Shown one piece after another: positions 7,625 through 17,419 of a DNA stretch of 64,000 nt. The notes below the pieces were generated by a model. The model worked only from the letters and a program-made list of their open reading frames with translations, was not told where the DNA came from and did not search any database. Source of the stretch: Maribellus comscasis (GTDB lineage: Bacteria; Bacteroidota; Bacteroidia; Bacteroidales; Prolixibacteraceae); the NCBI RefSeq assembly GCF_009762775.1, contig NZ_CP046401.1, positions 4,612,001 through 4,676,000 of the forward strand, read 5' to 3'. A program made the position numbers and the translations under genes. Position 1 is the stretch's first letter. Each line of letters opens with the position of its first letter.

Positions 7625-10600
7625 TGCCAATAAGATGTATCAGCCTTATTTTAACTCTCAGTTTAACCGGACTTATTTCACGTGCTCAGCCTGATTCATT
7701 GTTTGTCAGATTGGAACAGGCTGTTGAAAGCTACAACGGGGATGAGGCTATTTCATTTTATAATCAGATTTTTACTACCCGGAATCCGGGAGATTTTACA
7801 AACGCGGAATATATACGAATTTTCGAGCTCTCACATAAACTTTCAGGAATTGGTTTTGCTGAAAACGTAAACGAAAAACTTGGCAAATTCAGGAACAAAG
7901 ACAAAAAGCTGCCTTTTATTTCTCCTGATTTGTATGGTCAGTATTTTATTGAACTTGGATACTCGTATTACCTTAGTAGCCAGATAGTAAAAGCAGACTC
8001 AGTTTTTCGTTTCATTATTGAATTGTACGAGAAAAAGTATCCGGTTTCAAGGCTTGATGTAGGATATTCTTACAATGTTTTAGGACTGATAAAACGAAAA
8101 TACGGAGATTTTGATTCAGCTATTGAACTACTGAAAAAAGCAGAAAAAATCAGAATAGAAGAACTTGGTCCCAAACATCCGCAGGTGGGGGGTGTTGTTA
8201 ACAATATTGGTTTGATATATAGCGATCTGGGTGATTTTGATAAGGCAATTTTGTATTATAACAAAGCGATTGAAATTAAAATGGAGACCCGCGATCCTTC
8301 GGTATATCTGAACTATATGAATGCGGGCGAGATTCAGACCATGTTGGGAAATTACAGGGGAGCTCTCGATTATTATGAAAAAGCTGAAAGCATTTTGCAG
8401 GAAATAAGTGAGCTGGGAAAGCTGGCTGATTTATACTTAAATATGGGGGCTGTTTACAATCTTCTGAAAGCAAATGTTGAATCATACCGGTATTTTCAGA
8501 AATCACTGGCGATTTACACCGATATTTTTGGACCGGGAAATGAGAAGAACGGCAAAGTCTATCAAAATCTTGCTAATGTATATGAGGAGCTTGGTGATTT
8601 TGACAACGAGTTAAAAGCCACTGAAAAGGCTGTTGAAATCATGGCAAATATTTATGGAAAACAAGCGATTGAAGTAGCTCCGTTATACAACAATCTGGGG
8701 CTGGTTTATAAAAATCACAAGCAGCCGGAAATCTCACTACACTATTTAAAACTTGCTTCAAAAATTTACAGGGACAACGGACTGGAAAACTCAGAAAAAT
8801 ATCTCAACACATTAAGCAATATTGCAGAAACATATTCTTTTTTAAATAGAACAGACTCTGCTATTTACAATTATGATAAAGCAACCATTGGTCTCTCTCA
8901 ACTTTTTAAGGGGAGGCATCCGGTTTTGGCAAACTCATATAATAAACTGGCTGAGATTTATTTCACAAGCGGTGATTACACGCTTGCCGGGCAGATGGTT
9001 AAAAAATCCATATCTGCCAATTTGAATGAAGAAGAGAACCCGGACAACATTTATGAAGCCTGTTTAGACCCGTCTATTCTTTTTGAAAGTTATCTTTTAC
9101 AGGGAGAACTTTCTTCAGAATCAGGGAACACAGGAGAGTCGGTTTGTAAAAAATCGATGGCTAGTTTTCAAATTGCCGATTCTATTTTGGCCGTTCAGCG
9201 AAATTTTTTGTTTGATAAAGATGATAAAATTAACATGGCCCGCAATGCAAAAAACTTAACTGAAGCGGTTTTGGAATCTTTTATTCATCATACCGAGCAA
9301 CAAGATGCTGCAAACTTTGAAACATCTTTTAAATACATTGAAAAGAGTAAAAACCTGGTTTTGTTAAATTCTATTTCGGAAAAGAGTGAAAAGAGATATG
9401 CCGGGATTCCGGATTCGACTCTAAATCATGAAGAGGTGATGTTAGGGCGCATAAATTTTTTAGCGCTTCAGGCTGAATTGGAAGAGGATAGTTTGGAAAA
9501 GAGAAATATTCAGGAAAAACTATTTGCAAGCAAAGAAGAGTATAAAAATCTGGTTGAATACCTCGAAAGGAGTTATCCGGAATATTATAATTTGAGGAAT
9601 AAAAATGCGATTCCCGGGTTAAAAGAAATTATAGAAAGGCTGGATGATGAAACTATCGTGTTATCCTTTTTTGTTTCAGAACACGCATTTTTCCGAATGC
9701 AAATAGCAAAAAACCGGAGTAAACTGGAAAAGATTCCTGTATCTGGTTTTGATGATCTTTTAACCGGGATGAGAAAAGGAATTACCTTAAAGCTAAATGA
9801 TATTTATCTTGAAAAAGCACATCAACTTTTTTCACTTTTAATTCCGGATGACATTGTTGCCGGAAATTATAAAAAAATGATAGTGATTCCTGACGGAGCG
9901 CTCACTGTTTTACCTTTTGAAGCATTGCTTACAGACACTGTCTATCCCGGAACAAAGCCTGAGTCCTGGCCTTATCTTTTAAATAAAATTGAAATCAGTT
10001 ATTCTCCTTCGCTTGCAATTTGGTTGAAGTTAAATTCAGAAAACGATCTGAATGGCAGGGAGGATTCTTTTCTTGCCTTTGCACCTGTATTTAAAAGTCG
10101 GGTGGAATCCGGGTTGGCAGAGGCCGATTTGCAAAATGAAAATATGCTCCGGACTTATCAAACAAAATTAAATGAATTATGGTTAGCACCGCTTCAGGCT
10201 TCCGAACAGGAAATTCTGAAAATCGATTCCTTATTTTATTATAATCATTTGCCTTCCAAAGTTTTTGTCAATTCGCAGTCATCTAAAGAGCAAATCAAGC
10301 AACAAAATCTTCGGGATTTTAAGTTTATTCATATTGCGACGCATGGATTTATTGATAAAAACAATCCCGATCTTTCCGGCTTATTTTTCGCTCCTGGTTT
10401 AGAGCACAATTCAGAGAATATTTTATACACAGGAGAAATATACAACCTGCAGTTTGATGCCGAGTTAATTACGCTTTCAGCATGTGAAACAGGTTTGGGG
10501 AAAATTGCCGAAGGAGAAGGAATGCTGGGGTTTTCGAGAGCTTTTCTTTATTCGGGAGCAAAAAATCTGTTGCTTTCACTTTGGAAAGTAGATGACACCT

Positions 10601-10755
10601 CCACGTCAGAAATGATGGTTCCTTTTTACGATGGAATTATTGAACGGGCGATGAATATTTCTGAGTCGTTACATGCTGCAAAACTGAAGCTGGTTAAGAA
10701 CAGTCGTTACAGTCACCCATACTACTGGGCTCCATTCATTTTAATCGGGAGCTGA
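7624..10755 (+). CDS. Exported TPR-CHAT family cysteine protease-like protein
   Basis: This is a 1043-residue protein with an N-terminal signal peptide (about residues 1-21, ending near SRAQP). A long array of tetratricopeptide repeats follows (about 70-480, kinesin-light-chain style, for example YGDFDSAIELLKKAEKI and LGDFDKAILYYNKAIEI), then a helical connector, then a C-terminal CHAT domain (about 740-1043). The caspase-like dyad is intact: His907 in HIATHGF and Cys954 in TLSACETGLG. The domain ends with the usual YYWAPFILIG. CHAT proteins are caspase-related proteases; TPR arrays bind partners. A signal peptide places this one outside the cytoplasm. It is coupled to the preceding exported protein and overlaps the convergent M14 peptidase gene by 15 bases. 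Confidence 0.88.
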   Translation: MPIRCISLILTLSLTGLISRAQPDSLFVRLEQAVESYNGDEAISFYNQIFTTRNPGDFTNAEYIRIFELSHKLSGIGFAENVNEKLGKFRNKDKKLPFISPDLYGQYFIELGYSYYLSSQIVKADSVFRFIIELYEKKYPVSRLDVGYSYNVLGLIKRKYGDFDSAIELLKKAEKIRIEELGPKHPQVGGVVNNIGLIYSDLGDFDKAILYYNKAIEIKMETRDPSVYLNYMNAGEIQTMLGNYRGALDYYEKAESILQEISELGKLADLYLNMGAVYNLLKANVESYRYFQKSLAIYTDIFGPGNEKNGKVYQNLANVYEELGDFDNELKATEKAVEIMANIYGKQAIEVAPLYNNLGLVYKNHKQPEISLHYLKLASKIYRDNGLENSEKYLNTLSNIAETYSFLNRTDSAIYNYDKATIGLSQLFKGRHPVLANSYNKLAEIYFTSGDYTLAGQMVKKSISANLNEEENPDNIYEACLDPSILFESYLLQGELSSESGNTGESVCKKSMASFQIADSILAVQRNFLFDKDDKINMARNAKNLTEAVLESFIHHTEQQDAANFETSFKYIEKSKNLVLLNSISEKSEKRYAGIPDSTLNHEEVMLGRINFLALQAELEEDSLEKRNIQEKLFASKEEYKNLVEYLERSYPEYYNLRNKNAIPGLKEIIERLDDETIVLSFFVSEHAFFRMQIAKNRSKLEKIPVSGFDDLLTGMRKGITLKLNDIYLEKAHQLFSLLIPDDIVAGNYKKMIVIPDGALTVLPFEALLTDTVYPGTKPESWPYLLNKIEISYSPSLAIWLKLNSENDLNGREDSFLAFAPVFKSRVESGLAEADLQNENMLRTYQTKLNELWLAPLQASEQEILKIDSLFYYNHLPSKVFVNSQSSKEQIKQQNLRDFKFIHIATHGFIDKNNPDLSGLFFAPGLEHNSENILYTGEIYNLQFDAELITLSACETGLGKIAEGEGMLGFSRAFLYSGAKNLLLSLWKVDDTSTSEMMVPFYDGIIERAMNISESLHAAKLKLVKNSRYSHPYYWAPFILIGS

Positions 10756-11913
10756 CTTTTGCCATAACAATCTTTTTTCCAGAATATAATTGAACATTTC
10801 GTCATATAACAACAATTGAATGTCCAAAATATTGTCATACGTGACAACAGGCTCAGGAGAATTTTCAGAAACAGATCCGTGACTGCATTCAAAAGTAAAT
10901 GCCATGGTTCCGGAAATATGATGAAGAGCAGAAATAAGATTAAATGTTTTTGATGGAGGAAATTTTTTATCATCCGGCTCAGGCGACCAGAACCAGTTGT
11001 CGGGCCAGTGAGCCAGGTTATTCTTTTTATATCTGTTGTTTACGCGAAGTGCCAAGTCATACACACGTTCTTTCATAAACAGGGGCAAATAGGCAGGTTG
11101 CAAAACTACCGGCCGATTCTCATGTGAGTGCAGCGAAACGGTTAAGTCAGGAGCTTCTTTTCGTGCAATTTCCAAAATCGCTTTGGTTTCTTTCGCCATC
11201 GGATTAAAATATTCGTCCTGCATGATATTAATTCCGTTGTCGTTAAAATAGGCTCCTAAGATTCCGACGTCTCCTTTCATTGGATGAAGCGATTTTGCAT
11301 GTGGCCATCCCCACGAAGTTCCGTCTTTGTGTGTTCCCTGTCCGTATTTAGTCATTATCTTTGTTGGAAGCCCTATAAAACTGTCGTAAGGGCATCGTTT
11401 TCTTCCATCAGGGTTTCCACATGGAATAATAATGGTTCGGCATTGTTCGATTTTCTTTTTTAGTGCCGACCAGTCTTTTCCTCTGTAATCTTTTCCGGTT
11501 TCGGCGATATGGATAAGGTTAATTAACCCGGCCATTCCTTCTACTTCATGCCCGTGAACCGGTCCAACAAAAAATACAACGGGTTTGCTTATGCTGTCTT
11601 TCTGAGCATAAAAAGCCGGGTTGCGGGCTGCAACCGCTGAATTATAATTTGCATGCGATTTTAGATCTTCCTTTTCACCATAATATACAGCGTATACAGG
11701 CAGGCCGCCGGGTGAAACAGCTGTGGTTTCAACTTCACCCGACCTAATATTGCCAATTTCATTCTGAATTTCAGAAACTTTTGATTTGAAAAAGGCGGGA
11801 ATATCAGAATTGTTTGGCGGATCGCCAGCTTCAATTTTTATCTGCGCAAAAGATTCCTCACTAAAAAATATAATCGCAACAAGGAGCAAAATTAATCTGA
11901 AAACGTACACCAT
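10741..11913 (-). CDS. M14-family zinc carboxypeptidase, exported
   Basis: The 390-residue protein has a signal peptide ending near SFAQ. The zinc peptidase core is visible: His120 and Glu123 in GPVHGHEVEG, the substrate-binding CGNPDGR segment, the third zinc ligand in SLHSHEN (His262 or His264), and the catalytic glutamate in FTFECSHG (Glu342). These fit the M14 carboxypeptidase/deacylase fold, acting on peptides or related amide substrates outside the cytoplasm. It lies downstream of the V-type ATPase operon on the same strand, but an apparent terminator separates them. Its 3' end overlaps the CHAT gene tail by 15 bases. The exact substrate is unknown. Confidence 0.88.
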   Translation of the reverse strand: MVYVFRLILLLVAIIFFSEESFAQIKIEAGDPPNNSDIPAFFKSKVSEIQNEIGNIRSGEVETTAVSPGGLPVYAVYYGEKEDLKSHANYNSAVAARNPAFYAQKDSISKPVVFFVGPVHGHEVEGMAGLINLIHIAETGKDYRGKDWSALKKKIEQCRTIIIPCGNPDGRKRCPYDSFIGLPTKIMTKYGQGTHKDGTSWGWPHAKSLHPMKGDVGILGAYFNDNGINIMQDEYFNPMAKETKAILEIARKEAPDLTVSLHSHENRPVVLQPAYLPLFMKERVYDLALRVNNRYKKNNLAHWPDNWFWSPEPDDKKFPPSKTFNLISALHHISGTMAFTFECSHGSVSENSPEPVVTYDNILDIQLLLYDEMFNYILEKRLLWQKSAPD

Positions 11914-11937
11914 GGTTTCGCCGGATTTAGATTTGTA

Positions 11938-11970
11938 ATAAAAGATGATTACTCAAAACCAGTAATCATT
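11938..11970 (-). terminator. Terminator-like hairpin after the V-ATPase operon
   Basis: A 9-bp perfect stem (atgattact at 11945-11953 with agtaatcat at 11961-11969) with a 7-base loop lies between the K subunit gene and the M14 gene. On the minus strand it is followed by CTTTTATTA. It probably ends the ATPase transcript before the carboxypeptidase gene. Confidence 0.55.
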
Positions 11971-12038
11971 ATAAAATTACACTATTTTGTTGTTCCAGTG
12001 CAAATTAGTTTTGATTTGTTTGGGAGGTGCTTTTTCCT

Positions 12039-12497
<459 letters not shown>

Positions 12498-12534
12498 TTA
12501 TCTCCTTTCAATTGTTTTATTTGTTTATGTTTTT

Positions 12535-14328
12535 TTATTTCGAAAATGGTTTATATTCTTCTCCTCCGCCTTTAAAACCGGCATTTTTATAAAACTCAAC
12601 AAAGGTTAGTCGCATGGGGTGGACAAACGAACCAAGTGATGAAATCAGGATATTCAAAGTATGCCCCAGTAACAGGAATATCGCAAAAAAAACAGGCCCC
12701 AGAATTTTTGAAGATCCTAATATTTGCAGGGCGATGTCGTTAATTACAAAGCCCAAAATGGCACTTGATAATCCAAGCGCAAAGAGTCTGATGTAGGAAA
12801 GTAAATCGCCAAAAATTCCGGTAACCGTTGAATATACATCCCAGATTCCTGAGCCAACACGAGAAAAAATGTTTGCTTTCGGATCGCTGAAAAACAGGAT
12901 GAAAAATCCGCCGGCCGAAAGGACGATGTATAAAATCACAGAGTTTGGAGAAATTGCGTTTAAATTTATCAGCAAATAGTAAATAACACTTCCCAGCAGA
13001 ACAATAAGCCAGCCAACGGTAGAAAGTGCATAGGGAAATCCAAATTGTTTGGTTTGGTTGGCTGCTTTTATAAATAACCCAAAAATGATTTGTATTGCGC
13101 CAAGAACCAGTGCCAGGTTGAACATCTTATTTGGATCTAAAAAGAAGCGTTTAAAATCTTCCAGCCAGTCAACTTCGGTTTGAATAAGGTTTATGCCAAA
13201 AAAAGTTCCTGAAACGGTTCCAAAAATTACCGTCGCCAAACCTAAAAACTGGATGAGTGACAAATAGGGTTTTACCTGTTTGTTGGCTTTTAGTTTATAT
13301 ATTCCTGCGCCAACAATAAACAACAATCCATATCCTGCATCGCCAAGGCAGAAGCCAAAAAACAACATAAAAAACGGAGCAAAAAATACGGTTAAATCCA
13401 TTTCGTGGTAATCGGGCAGCGAAAACATATTACCAATAGGCTCAAAAAGTTTACTGAATCGGTTATTTTTCAGAAGTACCGGGATGTTGTCATCAGGCAT
13501 CGCCCTTCTGAAATAAAAATGAACGCTGTTTTGTTCCAGAAAATCATCAATAAGTTGTTTTTTTATTGAAGGTATCCAGCCTTCCAGAATCATTAGCTTT
13601 TCATCAGCTTCTTTGGCCGTGTTAAGTTTTACTTTTTCAAAGCGCAGCGATTCCATAATTTCCATCCTTGTTTTTTCCATAGATGGAATATCTCTTGCAG
13701 CAATTTCATCCAGTTGCCGGTTGATGGTTTCGATTTCCTCTTCCAGCTCGTCACACTTAATTTTTATGTTTGGGTACGATATTTTTGGAGGATCAACTTC
13801 ATCCAGTTCGTATTCTGCTTTTTCGTCGTCTTTTAACAGGACAATAAAAAATACCTGGTTTTCCGTTTCAGAAATAATCTCGACAATATTCCCTTTTTCC
13901 AGGCATTCGTTGTATTTCTTTTTTGTACCAATAAAAAAACGGACAAACAAATTTTCTTTTTTGAGTTTCCCAAGGATTTCGTGCGAAAAATCGCCCCACG
14001 GTTTTGCCTTTTTTAGTTCTTTTTTTTCTTCCTCAAGCTCTTGTTCCAGTATTTCCAGTTCCTTTTGTTTGCGGAAAACGTTGTTCATAATGTTTATTCC
14101 ATCTGATTCCAAACGCAGATCTTCCAACTGTTTTATTTCCCGTTTTTCCAGAAAATCGATGATTTTTTCCAGTTGCTCAATGGTGCCGTATTTTTCTTTG
14201 ATTTCGCTGGTGAGTTTGACTTTCTTTTCAATCACATGAATCACTCCCAGTTTTTGAATATTCTCAAGAAATTGATTGTATTCTTTATAAAACACCAGGA
14301 AATAATATTTGTACATTGGAACAATCAT
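12535..14328 (-). CDS. ntpI: V-type ATP synthase/ATPase subunit I (a-type stator)
   Basis: The 597-residue stator subunit has an N-terminal soluble half (about 1-320) with long charged coiled-coil arms (EQELEEEKKELKKAK and a second arm before PSIKKQ). The C-terminal half has about seven to eight transmembrane helices and forms the ion half-channels against the K ring. The essential arginine facing the rotor is seen in LLSYIRLFALGLSSA (Arg514). Other family marks are FFMLFFGFCLGDAGYGLLF and LGHTLNILISSLGSFVHPMRL. Its start overlaps the subunit D stop by one base, so the two are coupled. Length is slightly below the usual 620-660. Confidence 0.95.
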   Translation of the reverse strand: MIVPMYKYYFLVFYKEYNQFLENIQKLGVIHVIEKKVKLTSEIKEKYGTIEQLEKIIDFLEKREIKQLEDLRLESDGINIMNNVFRKQKELEILEQELEEEKKELKKAKPWGDFSHEILGKLKKENLFVRFFIGTKKKYNECLEKGNIVEIISETENQVFFIVLLKDDEKAEYELDEVDPPKISYPNIKIKCDELEEEIETINRQLDEIAARDIPSMEKTRMEIMESLRFEKVKLNTAKEADEKLMILEGWIPSIKKQLIDDFLEQNSVHFYFRRAMPDDNIPVLLKNNRFSKLFEPIGNMFSLPDYHEMDLTVFFAPFFMLFFGFCLGDAGYGLLFIVGAGIYKLKANKQVKPYLSLIQFLGLATVIFGTVSGTFFGINLIQTEVDWLEDFKRFFLDPNKMFNLALVLGAIQIIFGLFIKAANQTKQFGFPYALSTVGWLIVLLGSVIYYLLINLNAISPNSVILYIVLSAGGFFILFFSDPKANIFSRVGSGIWDVYSTVTGIFGDLLSYIRLFALGLSSAILGFVINDIALQILGSSKILGPVFFAIFLLLGHTLNILISSLGSFVHPMRLTFVEFYKNAGFKGGGEEYKPFSK

Positions 14329-14930
14329 TAGTGCGCCTTTCGTTGTTTTTGCTGTCGTTTTTTTACAATTTTTTGTGCTGACTTTGATAGATTTTCTTCA
14401 TCTTCCAGAAAGCGTTTTATTTTTCGGATTGCATCTTTATATTCCGGAATTTGTACTTTTTCATACAGGTTGACTTTTTGTGTGGTTTTTTTTCGGGCAT
14501 AGTCAAGCAAAGTCATTTTTCGTATATAAAATTCCCGTTCGGTTCCAATTCCGGCAAGGTTTTTTACAATTGAAATCCCGTAGGAAAACCATTTCGGGTT
14601 TTCAAAAATGCTGAATTCTTTTTCGTTAAATGCGATTTTTTCAAAAACCGGTATTTTAACTCCGGCAATTTTTTTTGTTGAGATTTTTACATCGCCAACA
14701 TCAACCAAATTTGGCTGAAATTCATTCCACAGACCAACTGATTCGGACTCTTTTGTAAGTTCAGAACTTAGCTTTTTTTCCAGTTCATGAATTTTATCTT
14801 TGGCTTTTTTTACTTCCATACGAAGTGCGGCTTCTTTGTTTTTTAAAGTGGGAAGTGCACGCAGTCTGATATTAAGCTGCTTATTCAGTTGTTGCAACGC
14901 CGTTTTGTTATATTGAAATTTTAAAGGCAA
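14328..14930 (-). CDS. ntpD: V-type ATP synthase/ATPase subunit D (central shaft)
   Basis: The 200-residue protein has the D-subunit pattern: two long helices at the ends (N-terminal KFQYNKTALQQLNKQLNIR; C-terminal KKTTQKVNLYEKVQIP and FLEDEENLSKSAQKIVKKRQ) that form the rotary shaft inside the A3B3 head, with a short globular middle. It sits between the embedded universal stress protein gene and subunit I, overlapping the latter by one base. The F subunit that usually caps this shaft is not found in the operon. Confidence 0.92.
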   Translation of the reverse strand: MPLKFQYNKTALQQLNKQLNIRLRALPTLKNKEAALRMEVKKAKDKIHELEKKLSSELTKESESVGLWNEFQPNLVDVGDVKISTKKIAGVKIPVFEKIAFNEKEFSIFENPKWFSYGISIVKNLAGIGTEREFYIRKMTLLDYARKKTTQKVNLYEKVQIPEYKDAIRKIKRFLEDEENLSKSAQKIVKKRQQKQRKAH

Positions 14931-14945
14931 TGGTTTATAATTTAG

Positions 14946-16064
14946 TTACACCGGAAATATTAGTATTGGAATATTTTCAACTAAGACAATTCTCTCCAAA
15001 AGGCTTGAATGAAACATTTTATAAAAAGACGAGCGCTTCATTTTTGAAAATGATATGACGTCAATGTCATTTGATTCAGCAAAAGTTTCAAGTCCTTTAA
15101 CCACATTGTCGCTTTCAAATAGCACACATTTAATGTTATGAACGCTGTAATCGCGGGCCAGCAATTTATTTAACTCATTAACTTTTTCCTGGTGGTGCGA
15201 GTCATCGTTTAAATCGATGTGTACGCAATAGATTTGTTTATCAAAAGCCTGCAATATCGCCAACAACTTATTCAGCGATGAATTATCTGAATCATAAAAG
15301 TCTGTAGCATACATTACATTGATTTTATCTTTGCCCTCAAAATCAGCTTTTGGCGGAACGACCAATACCGGGAAGTTGGAATGTTCAATTACTTTAGCAA
15401 TCGTTTTTCCCTGGAATTCATTTGCTTTTTCATATTCTCCCTTGCTGCCCATTAAAATAATGTCAGGCTGATATCTTTCTGCGGCATCCACAACTACATG
15501 TTCCGGAATTCCTTTTAACATCCGGTAGTGCAGATTTACAGATCTCAGGAGATCATTAGGGACAATTTTTTTGATTTCGAGGCTAAAATTTACCAGTTTG
15601 AGTTGCGCTTTTTTGTGAGCTTCCTGAAGTTCCATTTTTACATGTTTTTCCCAGGAAACCGTGTGTTTGGCTGAATCGTGAATGGTAGGATCTTCATAAA
15701 CATACAAAAGCTTTATTTCGGCGTTGTTTTTTTGAGCTACTGAAATAGCAAATTTACATAGCTCCAGACAACCCTCGCTCATTTTAACCGGCAAAAGAAT
15801 TTTTTTCATTTGCGCGTATGATGCGTCTTCCGATAAGGTGTCCAGATCATATTCCTTATGCATATTCAAAAGCAGCTTAATGGCTTTTTCTGATTTTCCG
15901 GCTTTCACTTTTAGCAGAACTTCATCAGGATTGTAAACGCCACCCATTTTCAAACCTTCATTGGTAAAAAAGCATTCAATTCCTTCTGATTCGAACCTTC
16001 TTTTTACAAAACTTCCAACTTGCGGCTTTGTTATTCGGAGGATAGTAACCAGTTGATTTTCCAT
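14946..16064 (-). CDS. DUF2007-like plus tandem universal stress protein, in V-ATPase operon
   Basis: The 372-residue cytosolic protein has three parts. Residues 1-80 resemble the DUF2007 signal-transducing fold (FVKRRFESEGIECFFTNEG, then EVLLKVKAGKSEKAIKLL). Residues about 88-238 form a full UspA domain (ILLPVKMSEG at the start, then IILMGSKGEYEK..GKTIAKVIEHSNFPVLVVPP). Residues about 245-372 form a second, more degenerate UspA domain lacking the clear nucleotide-binding Gly motif. UspA domains bind ATP or sense stress. Placement between B and D subunit genes with gaps of 5 and 15 bases means it is made with the ATPase and may regulate it. Confidence 0.87.
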   Translation of the reverse strand: MENQLVTILRITKPQVGSFVKRRFESEGIECFFTNEGLKMGGVYNPDEVLLKVKAGKSEKAIKLLLNMHKEYDLDTLSEDASYAQMKKILLPVKMSEGCLELCKFAISVAQKNNAEIKLLYVYEDPTIHDSAKHTVSWEKHVKMELQEAHKKAQLKLVNFSLEIKKIVPNDLLRSVNLHYRMLKGIPEHVVVDAAERYQPDIILMGSKGEYEKANEFQGKTIAKVIEHSNFPVLVVPPKADFEGKDKINVMYATDFYDSDNSSLNKLLAILQAFDKQIYCVHIDLNDDSHHQEKVNELNKLLARDYSVHNIKCVLFESDNVVKGLETFAESNDIDVISFSKMKRSSFYKMFHSSLLERIVLVENIPILIFPV

Positions 16065-16069
16065 GACAT

Positions 16070-17407
16070 TTAATTTTTTTGATTTTCTATACTTCTCCCG
16101 TATTTCTCTACAAATTCAGACTTAATTCCGATTTCTGCCACAGAAAAGTATTTATTGAATAACTTCCAGCCGGTATCAATCATTTTTTCAATTTCAATGT
16201 TGATGTCGATAGCGAGTAATTTTTCGGAATACTCTTTGGCAAAACTCATGGTTCGTTTGTCGTAATCGGTCAGATCAAAGCCATTTTCAATTTTTGTTTT
16301 TGCGTTGGCTGCATCGGCAAAAAGTCGGATTGCCGTGTTCATAACCTGCGGGTGGTCTTCCCGCGTTTTTTTGCCTATCACCAGCTGTTTTAAGCGCGAT
16401 AAACTTCGGAAGGGGTCAACAATAACTTTCCCTATATCAGTGTCTTTCCGGAGAAATAACTGTCCTTCGGTAATGTATCCGGTATTGTCGGGAATGGCGT
16501 GTGTAATGTCTCCGCCCGATAGTGTAGTAACTGCAATAATGGTAATTGAACCACCACTTGGAAACTGCACTGCTTTTTCGTATAAACGAGCCAAATCGCT
16601 GTATAACGAGCCGGGCATACTATCTTTTGAAGGAATTTGATCCATTCGGTTTGAGACAATACTCAGCGCATCGGCAAACAGGGTCATATCGGTTAAAAGA
16701 ACCAGCACGTTTTGGTTTTTTTCGGCAGCAAAATATTCGGCAGCAGTTAAAGCCATATCCGGAACCAGCAGACGCTCAACCGGGGGATTTTCCGTGGTAT
16801 TTACAAAACTGATGATTCGTTCGATAGCGCCGGCGCTTTCAAACACATTTTTGAAAAAGAGGTAGTCGTCGTTGGTAATACCCATTCCACCCAGAATAAT
16901 TTTGTCGGCTTTTGCCCGCAAGGCCACCATTGCCATCACCTGATTATAAGGCTGGTCGGGGTCGGCAAAGAACGGTATTTTTTGCCCGGTAACCAGGGTG
17001 TTGTTCAGATCGATACCGGCAATTCCGGTAGTAATTAGTTCCGAAGGTTGTTCGCGTCGTACAGGGTTTACCGAAGGACCTCCGATTTCCACTTTTTTAC
17101 CGTCTACTTCCGGACCACCATCAATTGGTTGTCCGTAAGCATTAAAAAAGCGCCCGCCTAATTCGTCGCTAACCGAAAGTTGTGGCGCATGCCCAAGAAA
17201 AACCACTTCTGCATTGGTTGGTATTCCTTCTGTACCTGAAAAAACCTGGAGGGTAATTAAATCTTTTTCAATTTTAACTACCTGCGCCAAACGGTCGTTA
17301 ACAACCGCCATTTCTTCGTTGCCCACACCTGAAGCGTGAAGTGCAATTGTTGCCTTGGTAACCTGTTCAATTTTTGTATATATTTTCTGAAATGCAGTGG
17401 TTTCCAT
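16070..17407 (-). CDS. ntpB: V-type ATP synthase/ATPase subunit B (regulatory head subunit)
   Basis: The 445-residue protein matches the non-catalytic B subunit of the A3B3 head. Family segments are GGRFFNAYGQPIDGGPE, VNPVRREQPSELITTGIAGID, GQKIPFFADPDQPYNQV, VLLTDMTLFADALSIVSNRMDQIP, and DLARLYEKAVQFPSGGSITIIAVTTLSGGDITHAIPDNTGYI in consecutive stretches. No Walker A motif is present at the position used by A, as expected for B. It follows subunit A by 12 bases and precedes the embedded stress protein by 5. Confidence 0.95.
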   Translation of the reverse strand: METTAFQKIYTKIEQVTKATIALHASGVGNEEMAVVNDRLAQVVKIEKDLITLQVFSGTEGIPTNAEVVFLGHAPQLSVSDELGGRFFNAYGQPIDGGPEVDGKKVEIGGPSVNPVRREQPSELITTGIAGIDLNNTLVTGQKIPFFADPDQPYNQVMAMVALRAKADKIILGGMGITNDDYLFFKNVFESAGAIERIISFVNTTENPPVERLLVPDMALTAAEYFAAEKNQNVLVLLTDMTLFADALSIVSNRMDQIPSKDSMPGSLYSDLARLYEKAVQFPSGGSITIIAVTTLSGGDITHAIPDNTGYITEGQLFLRKDTDIGKVIVDPFRSLSRLKQLVIGKKTREDHPQVMNTAIRLFADAANAKTKIENGFDLTDYDKRTMSFAKEYSEKLLAIDINIEIEKMIDTGWKLFNKYFSVAEIGIKSEFVEKYGRSIENQKN

Positions 17408-17419
17408 TCTTTATTCCGG

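Noticed and set aside
13613..14239. 208-residue Ser/Phe-rich plus-strand frame
   Set aside because: It is antisense to the coiled-coil arms of V-ATPase subunit I; Ser/Phe richness is the complement of Lys/Glu codons.
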